From: Lachnospiraceae bacterium UBA3804
GTDB taxonomy: Bacteria; Bacillota; Clostridia; Lachnospirales; Lachnospiraceae
DNA: 64,000 nucleotides
Direction: 5' to 3'
Assembly: GCA_002368665.1 (NCBI GenBank)
Contig: DFEK01000005.1
Span: 62,001 to 126,000, forward strand
Part shown: positions 26,101 to 33,168 of the stretch, in pieces
Layout: the number at the start of each line of letters is the position of its first letter
Numbering within the stretch: the stretch's first letter is position 1
Position numbers and translations under genes: made by a program
The notes under the pieces: generated by a model
Seen by the model: the letters and a program-made list of their open reading frames with translations, nothing else
Told to the model about the DNA's origin: nothing
The model's database searches: none

Positions 26101-27025
26101 CTCTGTTAAGGTGGGTGAGTTATACGAAGAATTAGCCACAATTACAAAGCCTGCAGGATGGGATAATCCAGGTTATCCGACCTATATAATAACAAATGAC
26201 GTAACAAATATTCATAAAGCTGGTATAGATGAAGATTTTGCATATATATATTCTCGTTGTGGAATACAGGGCGCAGAAGCTATACTGAAAGAACTATATG
26301 CATATTATGTATTAGTTTTGAATAAGCCTGCTGATTGGAACGCATTTTGCGAATTCGCAAAAACTGCAATCAAGACGGGAACATTAGATGGTAGCGGAGA
26401 AATTGATCAGACTGCAACCATTGGTGTTAATACCAACGCAATTAACATCGATTTTAATGAATATTCTGAAAAGATGAATGATGCCCGATCATTTGTAAAC
26501 CAATATAATAATGATTTTATAAAGAGGGTGTCTTTACATGGCGAACCGGAGCCTTATCTGGTCTACTTCTTTGCGAAGGAGTTTGACAACGGACAACCAA
26601 ACGACCTAGATCAAGGATATTTGTTGTATATTACAAAGGTTGCTTCAGCTTATTTGGCAACACATGATGAGGCGTTAACTGTTGATAATTTTATTCCATA
26701 TCTGCAACAGGTTATTTCAGAGGGAAGGATTCCGGGTTCAGGTGGTGACACTACACCGGACAACAGCCACTGGCCGGTACAGCTCTACTACTACGGCGAA
26801 GACGGAACGAAGGGACTTTACTTCAAGAGAAAGTATTATCATTTTGCAAATATTGCTTCAGATACCGATCCTACTGACATTGAGAACACGACTGCGGAAG
26901 GTCGATTCAATTTGGTTGATGCACAGTTCGTCACGATGGTAAATAAGACGGAAGGTCAGGAAGGTTATATTCCGAATTACTCCGCGGATGATTATACCGC
27001 TCCGGTTGGATTTGTAAAGCAGTAA
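20135..27025 (+). CDS. Giant type IV prepilin with GLUG-type repeats
   Basis: A 2296-residue protein, the largest here. An 18-residue leader ending in SDKG is followed by FTLVELIVVLVLMAILAA (Glu +5), then a pilin-like region to about 250. From about 560 to 1900 it carries roughly twenty GLUG-type motifs, for example VGGIVGR, VGGLVGY, VGGMFGC, VGGFSGS, AGGVFGY and IGGLVGQ, expected to form a long beta-helix as in known GLUG adhesins. The last 350 residues form a mixed domain I do not recognise. It starts with GTG 6 bases after the LRR pilin stop, behind AGAAGG, so the two giants are co-translated. No sortase or C-terminal anchor is present. Confidence 0.9.
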   Translation: MKRIECIKREYLKRSDKGFTLVELIVVLVLMAILAAISVAGILTWQDWTRFKKENTGAETIFYAAQNQFSELAATGMYEEKVYGVLSRLGNDIGRPENHRLFDGSKIKYDSGSTDYYKWEPDGSSNGIAIWANTPGEVSSSEKAKYQGSIYYLSAKKGDYDRYLKEPDFGVNVDDAGAKLLFDLIAPYISEKSVLNGAIILEFSPEARQVFSVCYSDRIDELTHAQLATNSKALSSVRDRSEDTRRDLMLGYFAAQSLSVPLEGMGKTVLSNVELRNEYALKLVIREDTISYNEPYMITLCNAPGGIVDSNSKLMTFEFTPATTITEDPAAASKKPQTVTIRFKAGTHIGEDIQMRIPVWKETTLDGKIELILALDAADVQAQSFLYAEDTTMDSAFLTTYSFYRYGFNMDEITSVGCLVSKGAGDSVSKSNAECPTFKEINKNGLDAEYTIENGRHLYNVRYETDWEKGDINKTFRLTTDIDWEDFTGVISTVGNEGKNWFFDSLDVGTPSGISYDGVELDINRGTHAGTAGYAFPGFRSLGSGDVFTGLPENADDTTKPFTISDLTITFSGNMRYGVYGKASREEWIDKKRKLNTFGVYDTQTVYGGAHPTQERVVRGELPLGLFAENAGDITGLRLNKHRVVGEEILHDAVNGGDVLVYTNMVGGFTGDNLGRLSNLTLRDTTNPDGDDLKADEAGVSLVTGKTDVGGIVGRQSWTLTDSEVNLTKLYNYASVKGMENVGGIVGRAYAIRSFTSRGNDLATYNSRKAYYSDPYTIFGSFDDNGGITAGTSITGKQVVIADKITIENCHNRGYISGSSDFNNLHNEAQKRGIYDESEVANDVMVSKRMLQRCANIGGIAGITMDGYFLENKNKYSNKYWYDFIENEELKVNVKNCDSYHLYTDAEWSEVRSVSGKSNITNEEIRNSIEHDYYVGGLVGYARLTQFTDCSNNKKADNEGNYESFVFGRNYVGGMFGCFDGSRITKSTNQGRYNAENYVNTIGIMYVGGFSGSFGIGAEDITKISFRYPSENTGSEATPIPGDDKPISGICNHAVVLGVKREMFTDDYKNGKFLYAQDRAITGGVTKSGTRAVSGAPDSSVGGVIGLAASKFTDFDNLQDASAKKLALQLSGFDDITAGNMNIDAHSLETVQNYSLYGGNAVGGIVGKILNNVDVNTNKNSYCEVNAVVWGGDSTGGIWGATSNASSNNKVNVYNSYVNGALVLGRDMVGGIGGRGTAGFNLNAQYVNNAYIQNHPAHIIGRYAVGGAFGYTGVHSVSSTTINAWLDGGESKIIVEGIVAVGGFSGAVGSVSTYEGYVKNATVKADFYAGGVFGVMYNEYDASYDKTGDPAVQLSTKNLYAEDVNVTADRAFAGGYCGLYQYRNEHIFNSGNTNTSDDFCLVYPIFKAVTGYKNDENAFMKFIDETLVLQQNYAGIVSVVNESENNALGTLNPKMGTVTKEQTFPIKPVRGGSVTANMFAGGVFGYLPNGLKFTFKLGGTSMTGNTDVTTKEYITPASLPNAWMEKNAGNSAIFGERRFSYAGGVVGRIPMGCIIDSASYQGVIKSEKGTYLGQIAEVSEGTVQNCTISGYRSGISKNTFTGGAVGLNSINGVMGTGNSFFDGQTLGMVDDMVDNEAREIVGGFAGENISPNLKMENVRFVDGNLKAIQGKTAAGLICGYNAPNAVIDTYSAGNTVITSAVKMVNTPYVGVYAGINAGTITNSKINKNVSELTAEEIVNNSLNAELHALNCDYAGLLSGRNIGTISNICINGADGDRKGRINIKADNDITYKYIGGLVGQNGEGNTTGTIQNCITTMPVGYADKADKIGTAAGFAAFINGNSIITGCINKGDIFGKDNAAGIAGKAATSLGNTPSVTFENCINMGTISVTEANGKSAGIAVGTNNEGIFTLCRNYGTGAKFGISAENVKGMTKCLESSGLNEGTETELARPLAPNDNDANFARNFYVWGTTDNVTVPDAPQPTGEQVVFSVKVGELYEELATITKPAGWDNPGYPTYIITNDVTNIHKAGIDEDFAYIYSRCGIQGAEAILKELYAYYVLVLNKPADWNAFCEFAKTAIKTGTLDGSGEIDQTATIGVNTNAINIDFNEYSEKMNDARSFVNQYNNDFIKRVSLHGEPEPYLVYFFAKEFDNGQPNDLDQGYLLYITKVASAYLATHDEALTVDNFIPYLQQVISEGRIPGSGGDTTPDNSHWPVQLYYYGEDGTKGLYFKRKYYHFANIASDTDPTDIENTTAEGRFNLVDAQFVTMVNKTEGQEGYIPNYSADDYTAPVGFVKQ

Positions 27026-27035
27026 GGACATCACA

Positions 27036-27752
27036 ATGAATCATACTTCAAAGCGCAAACTGAATAACAAAGGCGCAGCCATGGTGTTGACGGTAGTCAT
27101 CATCCTGGTGGTAATGATTTTTGTCTTTTCTCTGATTTTGGTTTCCTACAATCTGTATGCTTCCCAGACAAAGAATCTAACCAGTACAAGAAATGCTGAA
27201 GCAGTAAACACATTAAGTAATGCTCTTGCGGATGAACTTACGGATGGAGATGCCTACCTGAACAGTAATTTGTGGAAGTATATCCGATACAATATCGCGT
27301 ATAACGATACTTCGGGAGATTGGGAGGATTGGCCGTGCTATTTACTTCAGGATGACGGAATCACTGCAGTTGCCGGCCATGACAGGGATTATGCGTGTCG
27401 CTATTTTACAGTGGATAATAATTCCAATATTGAAGGTACCCCTGCCGTAACAACGGTTTGTATTTACTGGATGCCCCCTGAGGGTATGGATGCCGTTGAT
27501 TTTGCAACGGCTATTGCTGCAAATCCGATATCTGCCAAGAACGGGCTTCGTCTTATTGTGGAAACAACAGCACAGACGGCAAACCAGGTATATCGCGTAA
27601 CGGATATTTACGAACTGTCTGTAAATAAGATTACCGATGCAGCGAAAATACAGGAGCTTCGGTTAGAGGGAGAAGTCAGCGAATTCAACCCGGTACCGCA
27701 TACGGTTAATTATGATGAAGACTGGACCTTTGTTCATGTAGAAAGAAAATAA
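27036..27752 (+). CDS. Minor pseudopilin, GspK/PilX-like, lacking Glu+5
   Basis: A 238-residue protein with a 13-residue leader ending NNKG and mature start AAMVLTVVIILVVMIFVFSLIL. The +5 position is Leu instead of Glu. In type II secretion the K pseudopilin, found at the tip, typically lacks Glu5, so a tip role is plausible. The rest is an exported head without a recognised domain. It starts 10 bases after the GLUG pilin and is followed by two more minor pilins, matching a K-I-J tip set. Confidence 0.75.
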   Translation: MNHTSKRKLNNKGAAMVLTVVIILVVMIFVFSLILVSYNLYASQTKNLTSTRNAEAVNTLSNALADELTDGDAYLNSNLWKYIRYNIAYNDTSGDWEDWPCYLLQDDGITAVAGHDRDYACRYFTVDNNSNIEGTPAVTTVCIYWMPPEGMDAVDFATAIAANPISAKNGLRLIVETTAQTANQVYRVTDIYELSVNKITDAAKIQELRLEGEVSEFNPVPHTVNYDEDWTFVHVERK

Positions 27753-27762
27753 AGAGGTTTAA

Positions 27763-28266
27763 ATGAAGAAGAATAAGAACAAAAACCTCATTATGAATAA
27801 GAAAAACGCAGGATCCACGATGATTGAAACCCTGGTTTCTTTTACCGTGCTTTTTGCCGTGCTTGCATCATTATATGCAATCGTTACATTTTCTTCGGAA
27901 CTGTATATGCGTTCTGTGGATATTTCCCGTCTGCAGCAACGTTTCTACAGGGAAATGTATAAGAAAGATTCGGCATCTAATTCGCTAATCACAAAGACTT
28001 CCTATGTGGCAGGAAACGGAGTTTCCGAAGGCGGATTTGAAGAAAACCATGCAGGCGTGGTCTTAATTCTCGATACTGAGAATACAAAGCCGGAGAATTA
28101 TCATGACAGGAGCGTATATACGACACTTGATATTTCCATGGATCACATTAAGATGGATTCCTATGTATGGAATGAACAGCCCCAAGATGGACAAACGGAA
28201 GTTACACAGATTGTTCCCAAGGCAGTGGTATATGAATATGTTGATTCGAGTCCGTCAAATCCGTAA
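27763..28266 (+). CDS. Minor pilin, GspI-like
   Basis: A 167-residue prepilin with a 17-residue Lys/Asn-rich leader ending NAG and mature start STMIETLVSFTVLFAVLASL, keeping Glu +5. The small head has no recognised domain and one short acidic C-terminus. It lies 10 bases after the K-like gene and 30 before the J-like gene. Assignment as the I-type member rests on size and position only. Confidence 0.75.
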   Translation: MKKNKNKNLIMNKKNAGSTMIETLVSFTVLFAVLASLYAIVTFSSELYMRSVDISRLQQRFYREMYKKDSASNSLITKTSYVAGNGVSEGGFEENHAGVVLILDTENTKPENYHDRSVYTTLDISMDHIKMDSYVWNEQPQDGQTEVTQIVPKAVVYEYVDSSPSNP

Positions 28267-28296
28267 TGGATAGAAAACAACCTGAAGGATATGCTG

Positions 28297-28974
28297 ATGA
28301 AGTATAAGACGTTCAGACAATTCCATAAGCGCAACAAAGGTACGACCATGGTTGAAATGGTTGTCAGTTTTATGTTGCTCAGTATTTTCGTGTCTTCCGC
28401 AGCAGTGATCATTTTTAATGTAACGAATCTTTACTATCATGTAAGAAGCGAAAGCTATGCGCGTCAGGTGGCGGATATCGTGGTAAACAAGGTATCCACC
28501 GAGATTACCGGTGCCTATTATGATGAAATTTTAACAAGTTATAATCCAAAGATTTATGAAAAAGATATGGACGGAAATGATGTGGACGGCAGTGCGATTG
28601 AACTTAGGGACAGAACCAACACATTGGTGCGCATTTATGCCAAGGATGGTATTTTACAGGTGTATTATCTTCCTATAGTCAATCAGGAGGATACCTCAAA
28701 AAGCCGTGTTGCAACAATTTGGAATTATGACAAGAGTGTATACAACGGATATACCATAACGGAATTGGATTTTGCACAGGCAAATTCTACTAGAAACGCC
28801 AGTCTGGCTTCGCATTATCAGGTTTCCGATGTAAATATTAACGAATACGATGGTAATGTTATTGCAGTATATATGAAGTTGGAAAGTGGGAAATACGGCG
28901 ATTTCACGGTTTGTCGTTTCTTTAGGATTTATAATGCACCAAAGAATGCGGAAATCGAATATGTTTCTCATTGA
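28297..28974 (+). CDS. Minor pilin, GspJ-like
   Basis: A 225-residue prepilin: 15-residue leader ending RNKG, mature start TTMVEMVVSFMLLSIFVSSA with Glu +5. ATG 28297 is preferred over 28291 because GAAGGA ends at 28288, giving 8 bases of spacing. The head (about 185 residues) is larger than that of the I-like pilin, as for GspJ. It closes the run of five prepilin genes; the assembly genes follow after 115 bases with a possible new promoter. Confidence 0.77.
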   Translation: MKYKTFRQFHKRNKGTTMVEMVVSFMLLSIFVSSAAVIIFNVTNLYYHVRSESYARQVADIVVNKVSTEITGAYYDEILTSYNPKIYEKDMDGNDVDGSAIELRDRTNTLVRIYAKDGILQVYYLPIVNQEDTSKSRVATIWNYDKSVYNGYTITELDFAQANSTRNASLASHYQVSDVNINEYDGNVIAVYMKLESGKYGDFTVCRFFRIYNAPKNAEIEYVSH

Positions 28975-28977
28975 AAA

Positions 28978-29006
28978 TTTATAATTATTAAAATTTGTGG
29001 TAAAAT
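28978..29006 (+). promoter_or_regulatory. Possible promoter before the pilus assembly genes
   Basis: TAAAAT at 29001-29006 is preceded by TGG (extended -10) and, 17 bases upstream, by a poor TTTATA. It could give the assembly genes independent expression. Confidence 0.35.
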
Positions 29007-29089
29007 ACTAACGTAGTCGTTGGATTGTTTTCGCCAGAACGCAAAAGACGAAATGCGAATGTGTAGAAGGGTTCATTTATTTAGGAAGG

Positions 29090-29530
29090 ATGAGAAAGAA
29101 GACGGACGAAAGCCAAATTCATATCGGATGGATACTTCGTGCGGTCCTTATCATCCTGGGCGTGCTGATTATTAGCGCGGCTGTTTTCTTTGTGTTTGCA
29201 ACACAGGTTCGCGGAAGACAGGTGCTCAGAGATGCTAAGAACGTCTACATTGCGCTATCCGCGACGGAGATAGAATATTACGCAAAGGGCGATACGATTT
29301 ATGATCCGTCTATGCCCAGTGGTCTTAAGTCAGGCGTAAAGTCCAGTGTTAAGGAGCTATGCGATAACGAAGGCGATTATGAGGTAATTTCTTTCGACAG
29401 AACCAGGCACCGTGTACGTTATATGCTGTATACGAACGGAAGATACCGCGTAACCTACTACGGAAACGGCGATCACAACACCTGGGAAGTAACTTACGGA
29501 CTTACACTTTTTAGATTCTTTGACGAATAG
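29090..29530 (+). CDS. Pilin-like single-pass protein without prepilin cleavage site
   Basis: A 146-residue protein with one membrane helix at about 14-37 and an external domain. After the helix, RGRQVLRDAKNVYIALSATE matches the spacing of the major pilin (RAREKQYVLNAKSALTATQAE), so it seems to share the pilin helix but lacks the Gly-Phe cleavage site and Glu5. The start is uncertain: AGGAAGG touches the ATG, which is poor spacing, and no better in-frame start exists. It lies 27 bases before pilC and may be a pilus accessory component in the membrane. Confidence 0.6.
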   Translation: MRKKTDESQIHIGWILRAVLIILGVLIISAAVFFVFATQVRGRQVLRDAKNVYIALSATEIEYYAKGDTIYDPSMPSGLKSGVKSSVKELCDNEGDYEVISFDRTRHRVRYMLYTNGRYRVTYYGNGDHNTWEVTYGLTLFRFFDE

Positions 29531-29557
29531 AAACATTGAAATAAAAGGGGATAATCA

Positions 29558-30763
29558 ATGGCAACATTCAATTACAAAGCGCAAAACGCAGAGGGAAAAA
29601 TCATTTCCGGAAGCCTTAGCGCTGCCAATGAGAATGAACTCCATGAAAAATTAAAAAGCGACAGCATGATGCTCTTGGAGGCACAGGAAGTCAGCGTCGG
29701 CAAAAGAAGAGCGAAACGGTTGAAATTAGACCGTTTATCGGACTTTTCGAGAAATCTTTCCAAACTTTTGGCTGCCGGTGTTACGCTGGTTCGTGCTTTG
29801 AAAATCATCTCCGATGACGAATCCATTCCTGAGAAGGAAAGAGACATCTACGCAGATGTTCTGCGTCAGGTTCGTTCCGGTATGACATTATCCGATGCGC
29901 TCGAAGAGCAGGGAGATACATTCCCGCCGTTATTCGTTAACATGATCCGTTCGGCGGAAAGTTCCGGTAACTTGGACCAGACCGCTGAGAATATGGCGCA
30001 GTATTACAGCAAGGAGTATCGCTTAAATCAGAAGATTAATTCTTCGATGACATACCCGAAAATTCTGGGCGTTTTGATCGTACTTGTCGTTATCGTTATC
30101 ATGGGCTTCGTACTTCCTCAGTTTGAGGATTTGTTCGCGCAGATGGAATCCCTGCCGATTGCAACGAGAATATTAATGGCAATCAGTGATTTCGTGGCAC
30201 ATAAATGGTACCTGTTGATTTTCTTCGGTATTATCGGTTTTATCATAATCAAGGTTGTTTTCTCGATTCCGGCGGTCAAACTTTGGAAAGACTGGTTGGA
30301 ACTGCATCTGCCGAAGATCGGAAAACTTCGTAAGATCGTATATACCGCACGTTTTGCAAGAACTCTTTCCAGTTTGTACTCCGCAGGTATTCCGATTATC
30401 ACCTGTTTGCAGATTGCTAAGACGACCATCGGTAATTCCTATATCGAAGGCCAGTTTGACGATATGATCGCTTCGGTTAAAGGCGGTGCGCCGCTCAGCC
30501 AGGGCATTGACAGTATTGACGGTTTTGTTAAGAAACTGACCTCATCCGTTTCCGTCGGTGAGGAAACCGGTGAACTTGACAGCATGCTTGTATCCATTGC
30601 AGATCAGATGGATTACGATTCAGAGATTGCTACCGAGAAACTGGTAGCCATGATCGAACCGGTCATGATCGTAGTTATGGCAGGTATCGTTGGTTTCATC
30701 ATGATCGCCATTATTCAGCCGATTTACGGATCCTACCAGTCAATTGCAGGCGGATCCATGTAA
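29558..30763 (+). CDS. pilC: Type IV pilus inner-membrane platform protein PilC
   Basis: A 401-residue GspF/PilC-family protein that couples the ATPase to pilin insertion. Features: N-terminal FNYKAQNAEGKIISG, two repeated T2SSF domains (about 65-190 and 265-395) with FSRNLSKLLAAGVTLVRAL and FARTLSSLYSAGIPIITCL, and membrane helices at about 167-190, 213-235 and 370-395. AAAAGGGG precedes the start. It sits in the order PilC, PilMN, PilO, PilB. Confidence 0.93.
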   Translation: MATFNYKAQNAEGKIISGSLSAANENELHEKLKSDSMMLLEAQEVSVGKRRAKRLKLDRLSDFSRNLSKLLAAGVTLVRALKIISDDESIPEKERDIYADVLRQVRSGMTLSDALEEQGDTFPPLFVNMIRSAESSGNLDQTAENMAQYYSKEYRLNQKINSSMTYPKILGVLIVLVVIVIMGFVLPQFEDLFAQMESLPIATRILMAISDFVAHKWYLLIFFGIIGFIIIKVVFSIPAVKLWKDWLELHLPKIGKLRKIVYTARFARTLSSLYSAGIPIITCLQIAKTTIGNSYIEGQFDDMIASVKGGAPLSQGIDSIDGFVKKLTSSVSVGEETGELDSMLVSIADQMDYDSEIATEKLVAMIEPVMIVVMAGIVGFIMIAIIQPIYGSYQSIAGGSM

Positions 30764-30788
30764 ATATACAAAGGGGGAAAAACCAAAA

Positions 30789-32273
30789 GTGAGTGTAAGC
30801 GTTTATTTAAACAACTTACAGGTACAGTTTGTACAGGGCAGCAGAGGAAAGAAAGGGTCCTATTCGGAGTCTTTGGTTCTTGATGCACCGGAAGGCAGTA
30901 TTATCAACGGTGTCATCACGGACGCGCCTTCTTTCGTGCAATTCCTCAAGGAAACATGGGAATTCTACCGTTTCTCCAAAACCGACGTGCATCTGGTTGT
31001 CGGCGGTAACAAGATTCACGGCAGAAGTGTTGATGTTCCCGTGCTTTCTCCGGCCAAGACCAAACAGTTCCTTAACCGTGAACTTTCCGATATGGAGAAA
31101 GAAGGAGAGAACTATGTGGTTTGCTACAATGTTCTGTCCGGAACTCCGGGAAAGAAGCTTAAGAAGTACTACGTGGAAATGGCGGACACGGATCTGATTC
31201 GTGACTACGTGGATATTTTCAAGGAAGCGGGTATCACATTAAAGAGCCTGGTTTCTGCGGAAGGCAGCATTATCAGCATGGTTGACAAAACCGTCACTTC
31301 GTATTACAAGACCTTCATCATGCAGATCATGAACGGAAATATTGTAACCAACATCCTCTGGGTGGACGGATGCTTCAATTACTACAGTTCCACCAGATGT
31401 TTCAATGATGTCGGAACGAGTGCTTACTTTGAGGACTGCGCAAGATCCTTAAGTAACTTAAACCAGTTCATGCAGGCGCATAAAATCGAACAGCCGGTTG
31501 AGAAGATTTTAATTGCCGGAACCGAAACCTCCGATATGAGTTTTTACGGAGATATCGTTTCCGCATATGGTCTGAATGCTCCGGTATCTGTGTTAAATCA
31601 GGGTCTCGGATCGAATCCTGAGAAAAATCACAGAGCCCAGCAGGTAATCTTCGGATTGAGTGGTCTTTATACCGACGGAATGAAGGAAAGCAATTTCCTT
31701 GCCGGAATCGGTGAGAAGGACAAGGAAGCCAAGAGCATCAATCCGGAATTAAAGAAAAACATCATGATCGTCGGAATCACGCTGGCAGTCATGGCACTTG
31801 TTTTCCTGGCGGTTTTCCTGCTTCGTATGAGCCGCCAGGTGGTTTATGATGATTTGATTGAATATAACGAAGATCCGATGGTAATCTCGCAGGCAACGAT
31901 GTTTGATGCGTTCTCCGAGCGTCGCGATACACTTGCTTCGAGAGCAAACTCCATCCGAAACGTGTTAAATACCATCAATACATATCCGGTGCTGACATCG
32001 GAAGTGGAAAGCATATTATACCGTACGGCGAGCGGATATGCGGATATCAAGATCGGAAGCTTTGATGCGGACAACGGTCTGGTAAACGTAACCGCTACGG
32101 CGAAGGATGTGGAACTGATCAACCAGTATATTTACCGTCTGCAGGAACAGGACATTTTCAGCAGTGTTCAGTACAGCGGATATAACTACAATCAGGACGG
32201 CACATGGAGCATTAATGTTACCTGTACCTTTGCACAGTCTGTAGGAAGGGAGGGCGTGACTAATGAAGAGTAA
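30789..32273 (+). CDS. PilM-PilN fusion protein of the pilus alignment complex
   Basis: A 494-residue protein. Residues 1-310 look like an actin-like PilM domain that has lost clear ATPase motifs; a membrane helix at about 325-345 and a 150-residue external domain follow, with a coiled region and a C-terminal ferredoxin-like fold in the manner of PilN. In most bacteria PilM (cytoplasmic) and PilN (membrane) are separate. The start is GTG 30789 behind AAGGGGG at 30771-30777; the longer frame overlaps pilC. The next gene (PilO-like) overlaps by 11 bases, supporting the M-N-O order. Confidence 0.78.
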   Translation: MSVSVYLNNLQVQFVQGSRGKKGSYSESLVLDAPEGSIINGVITDAPSFVQFLKETWEFYRFSKTDVHLVVGGNKIHGRSVDVPVLSPAKTKQFLNRELSDMEKEGENYVVCYNVLSGTPGKKLKKYYVEMADTDLIRDYVDIFKEAGITLKSLVSAEGSIISMVDKTVTSYYKTFIMQIMNGNIVTNILWVDGCFNYYSSTRCFNDVGTSAYFEDCARSLSNLNQFMQAHKIEQPVEKILIAGTETSDMSFYGDIVSAYGLNAPVSVLNQGLGSNPEKNHRAQQVIFGLSGLYTDGMKESNFLAGIGEKDKEAKSINPELKKNIMIVGITLAVMALVFLAVFLLRMSRQVVYDDLIEYNEDPMVISQATMFDAFSERRDTLASRANSIRNVLNTINTYPVLTSEVESILYRTASGYADIKIGSFDADNGLVNVTATAKDVELINQYIYRLQEQDIFSSVQYSGYNYNQDGTWSINVTCTFAQSVGREGVTNEE

Positions 32274-33117
32274 TATGTCCCAGAAAGATAAACGCCTGCT
32301 TCTTTTCATGTTCCTGTTTGTTGTTGTGGTAGGCATCGGTTATTGGGGAATCATCCCTCAGATCAAGCAGTACAATAAGCTGGAAGCCGAGATTGAGGAA
32401 CAGGAAGCTTTAAAATCGATCAACGAGCAGAAAGTGGCTAACTACATTTTCGTTGAAAGCCAGTGCGAAGAATTCGAGGCCAATATGGCAGAGGATAAGG
32501 AAAAGTTCTTTGACCGTATGAAGGAAGCGGATGTGGATAAGCTTCTGACCAATAAGGCTTTGAAATATCAGCTGGAATCCTTGAACTTAAGCATTCATAT
32601 TGATTCACAGCCTTCTGCGAGAATGGCATATCGCTATTCCGATCTGTATTCACAGCAGATTCAGTGGGCAGAGGAGAGGAAAAATGCAGCCAAAGCCCTG
32701 GCACAAACTGACGATGACCTTCTGTCGGGTGCTACGGATTCCAAGAAGAGTGACAAAGACGATGATAAAAAAGACAAAGAAGACAAAGAAGAAACCTCTG
32801 TAGAATATGAAATGGTGGATATCTTTGGAAATACGGATACCGTCGGAGTAAATAACGATATTTATGCAGCCAGAGTTACCATGACACTTGGCGGTGAGAA
32901 AACGAACCTTCGCGCATTTCTTCAGGAAATCATGGATTCCGAAAAAGAAATCTTGATTACATCTTTCTCTTGGAGTGAGTATCGTGTACAGAGACCGAAG
33001 GAAGGCATCGTGGTGACGGAAGAAAACCGGCGTGATCTGAAATCTACTGATTATGAGATTTTGACAATGGACGCTTTGACGATTACCATGGAACTTTATA
33101 TGTGTGATAAAGACTGA
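32263..33117 (+). CDS. PilO-like pilus assembly protein
   Basis: A 284-residue protein with a membrane helix at about 11-30, a coiled coil at about 35-95 and an external domain, the plan of PilO. A Lys/Asp-rich low-complexity linker lies at about 160-178 (SDKDDDKKDKEDKEE). Homology to PilO rests on position after the PilN part, the 11-base overlap and topology rather than on a clear motif. Confidence 0.68.
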   Translation: MKSNMSQKDKRLLLFMFLFVVVVGIGYWGIIPQIKQYNKLEAEIEEQEALKSINEQKVANYIFVESQCEEFEANMAEDKEKFFDRMKEADVDKLLTNKALKYQLESLNLSIHIDSQPSARMAYRYSDLYSQQIQWAEERKNAAKALAQTDDDLLSGATDSKKSDKDDDKKDKEDKEETSVEYEMVDIFGNTDTVGVNNDIYAARVTMTLGGEKTNLRAFLQEIMDSEKEILITSFSWSEYRVQRPKEGIVVTEENRRDLKSTDYEILTMDALTITMELYMCDKD

Positions 33118-33168
33118 TTAAGTAAGTAATTACGATTTACGATAAAAACGGGGAAACAGGGGATATTT

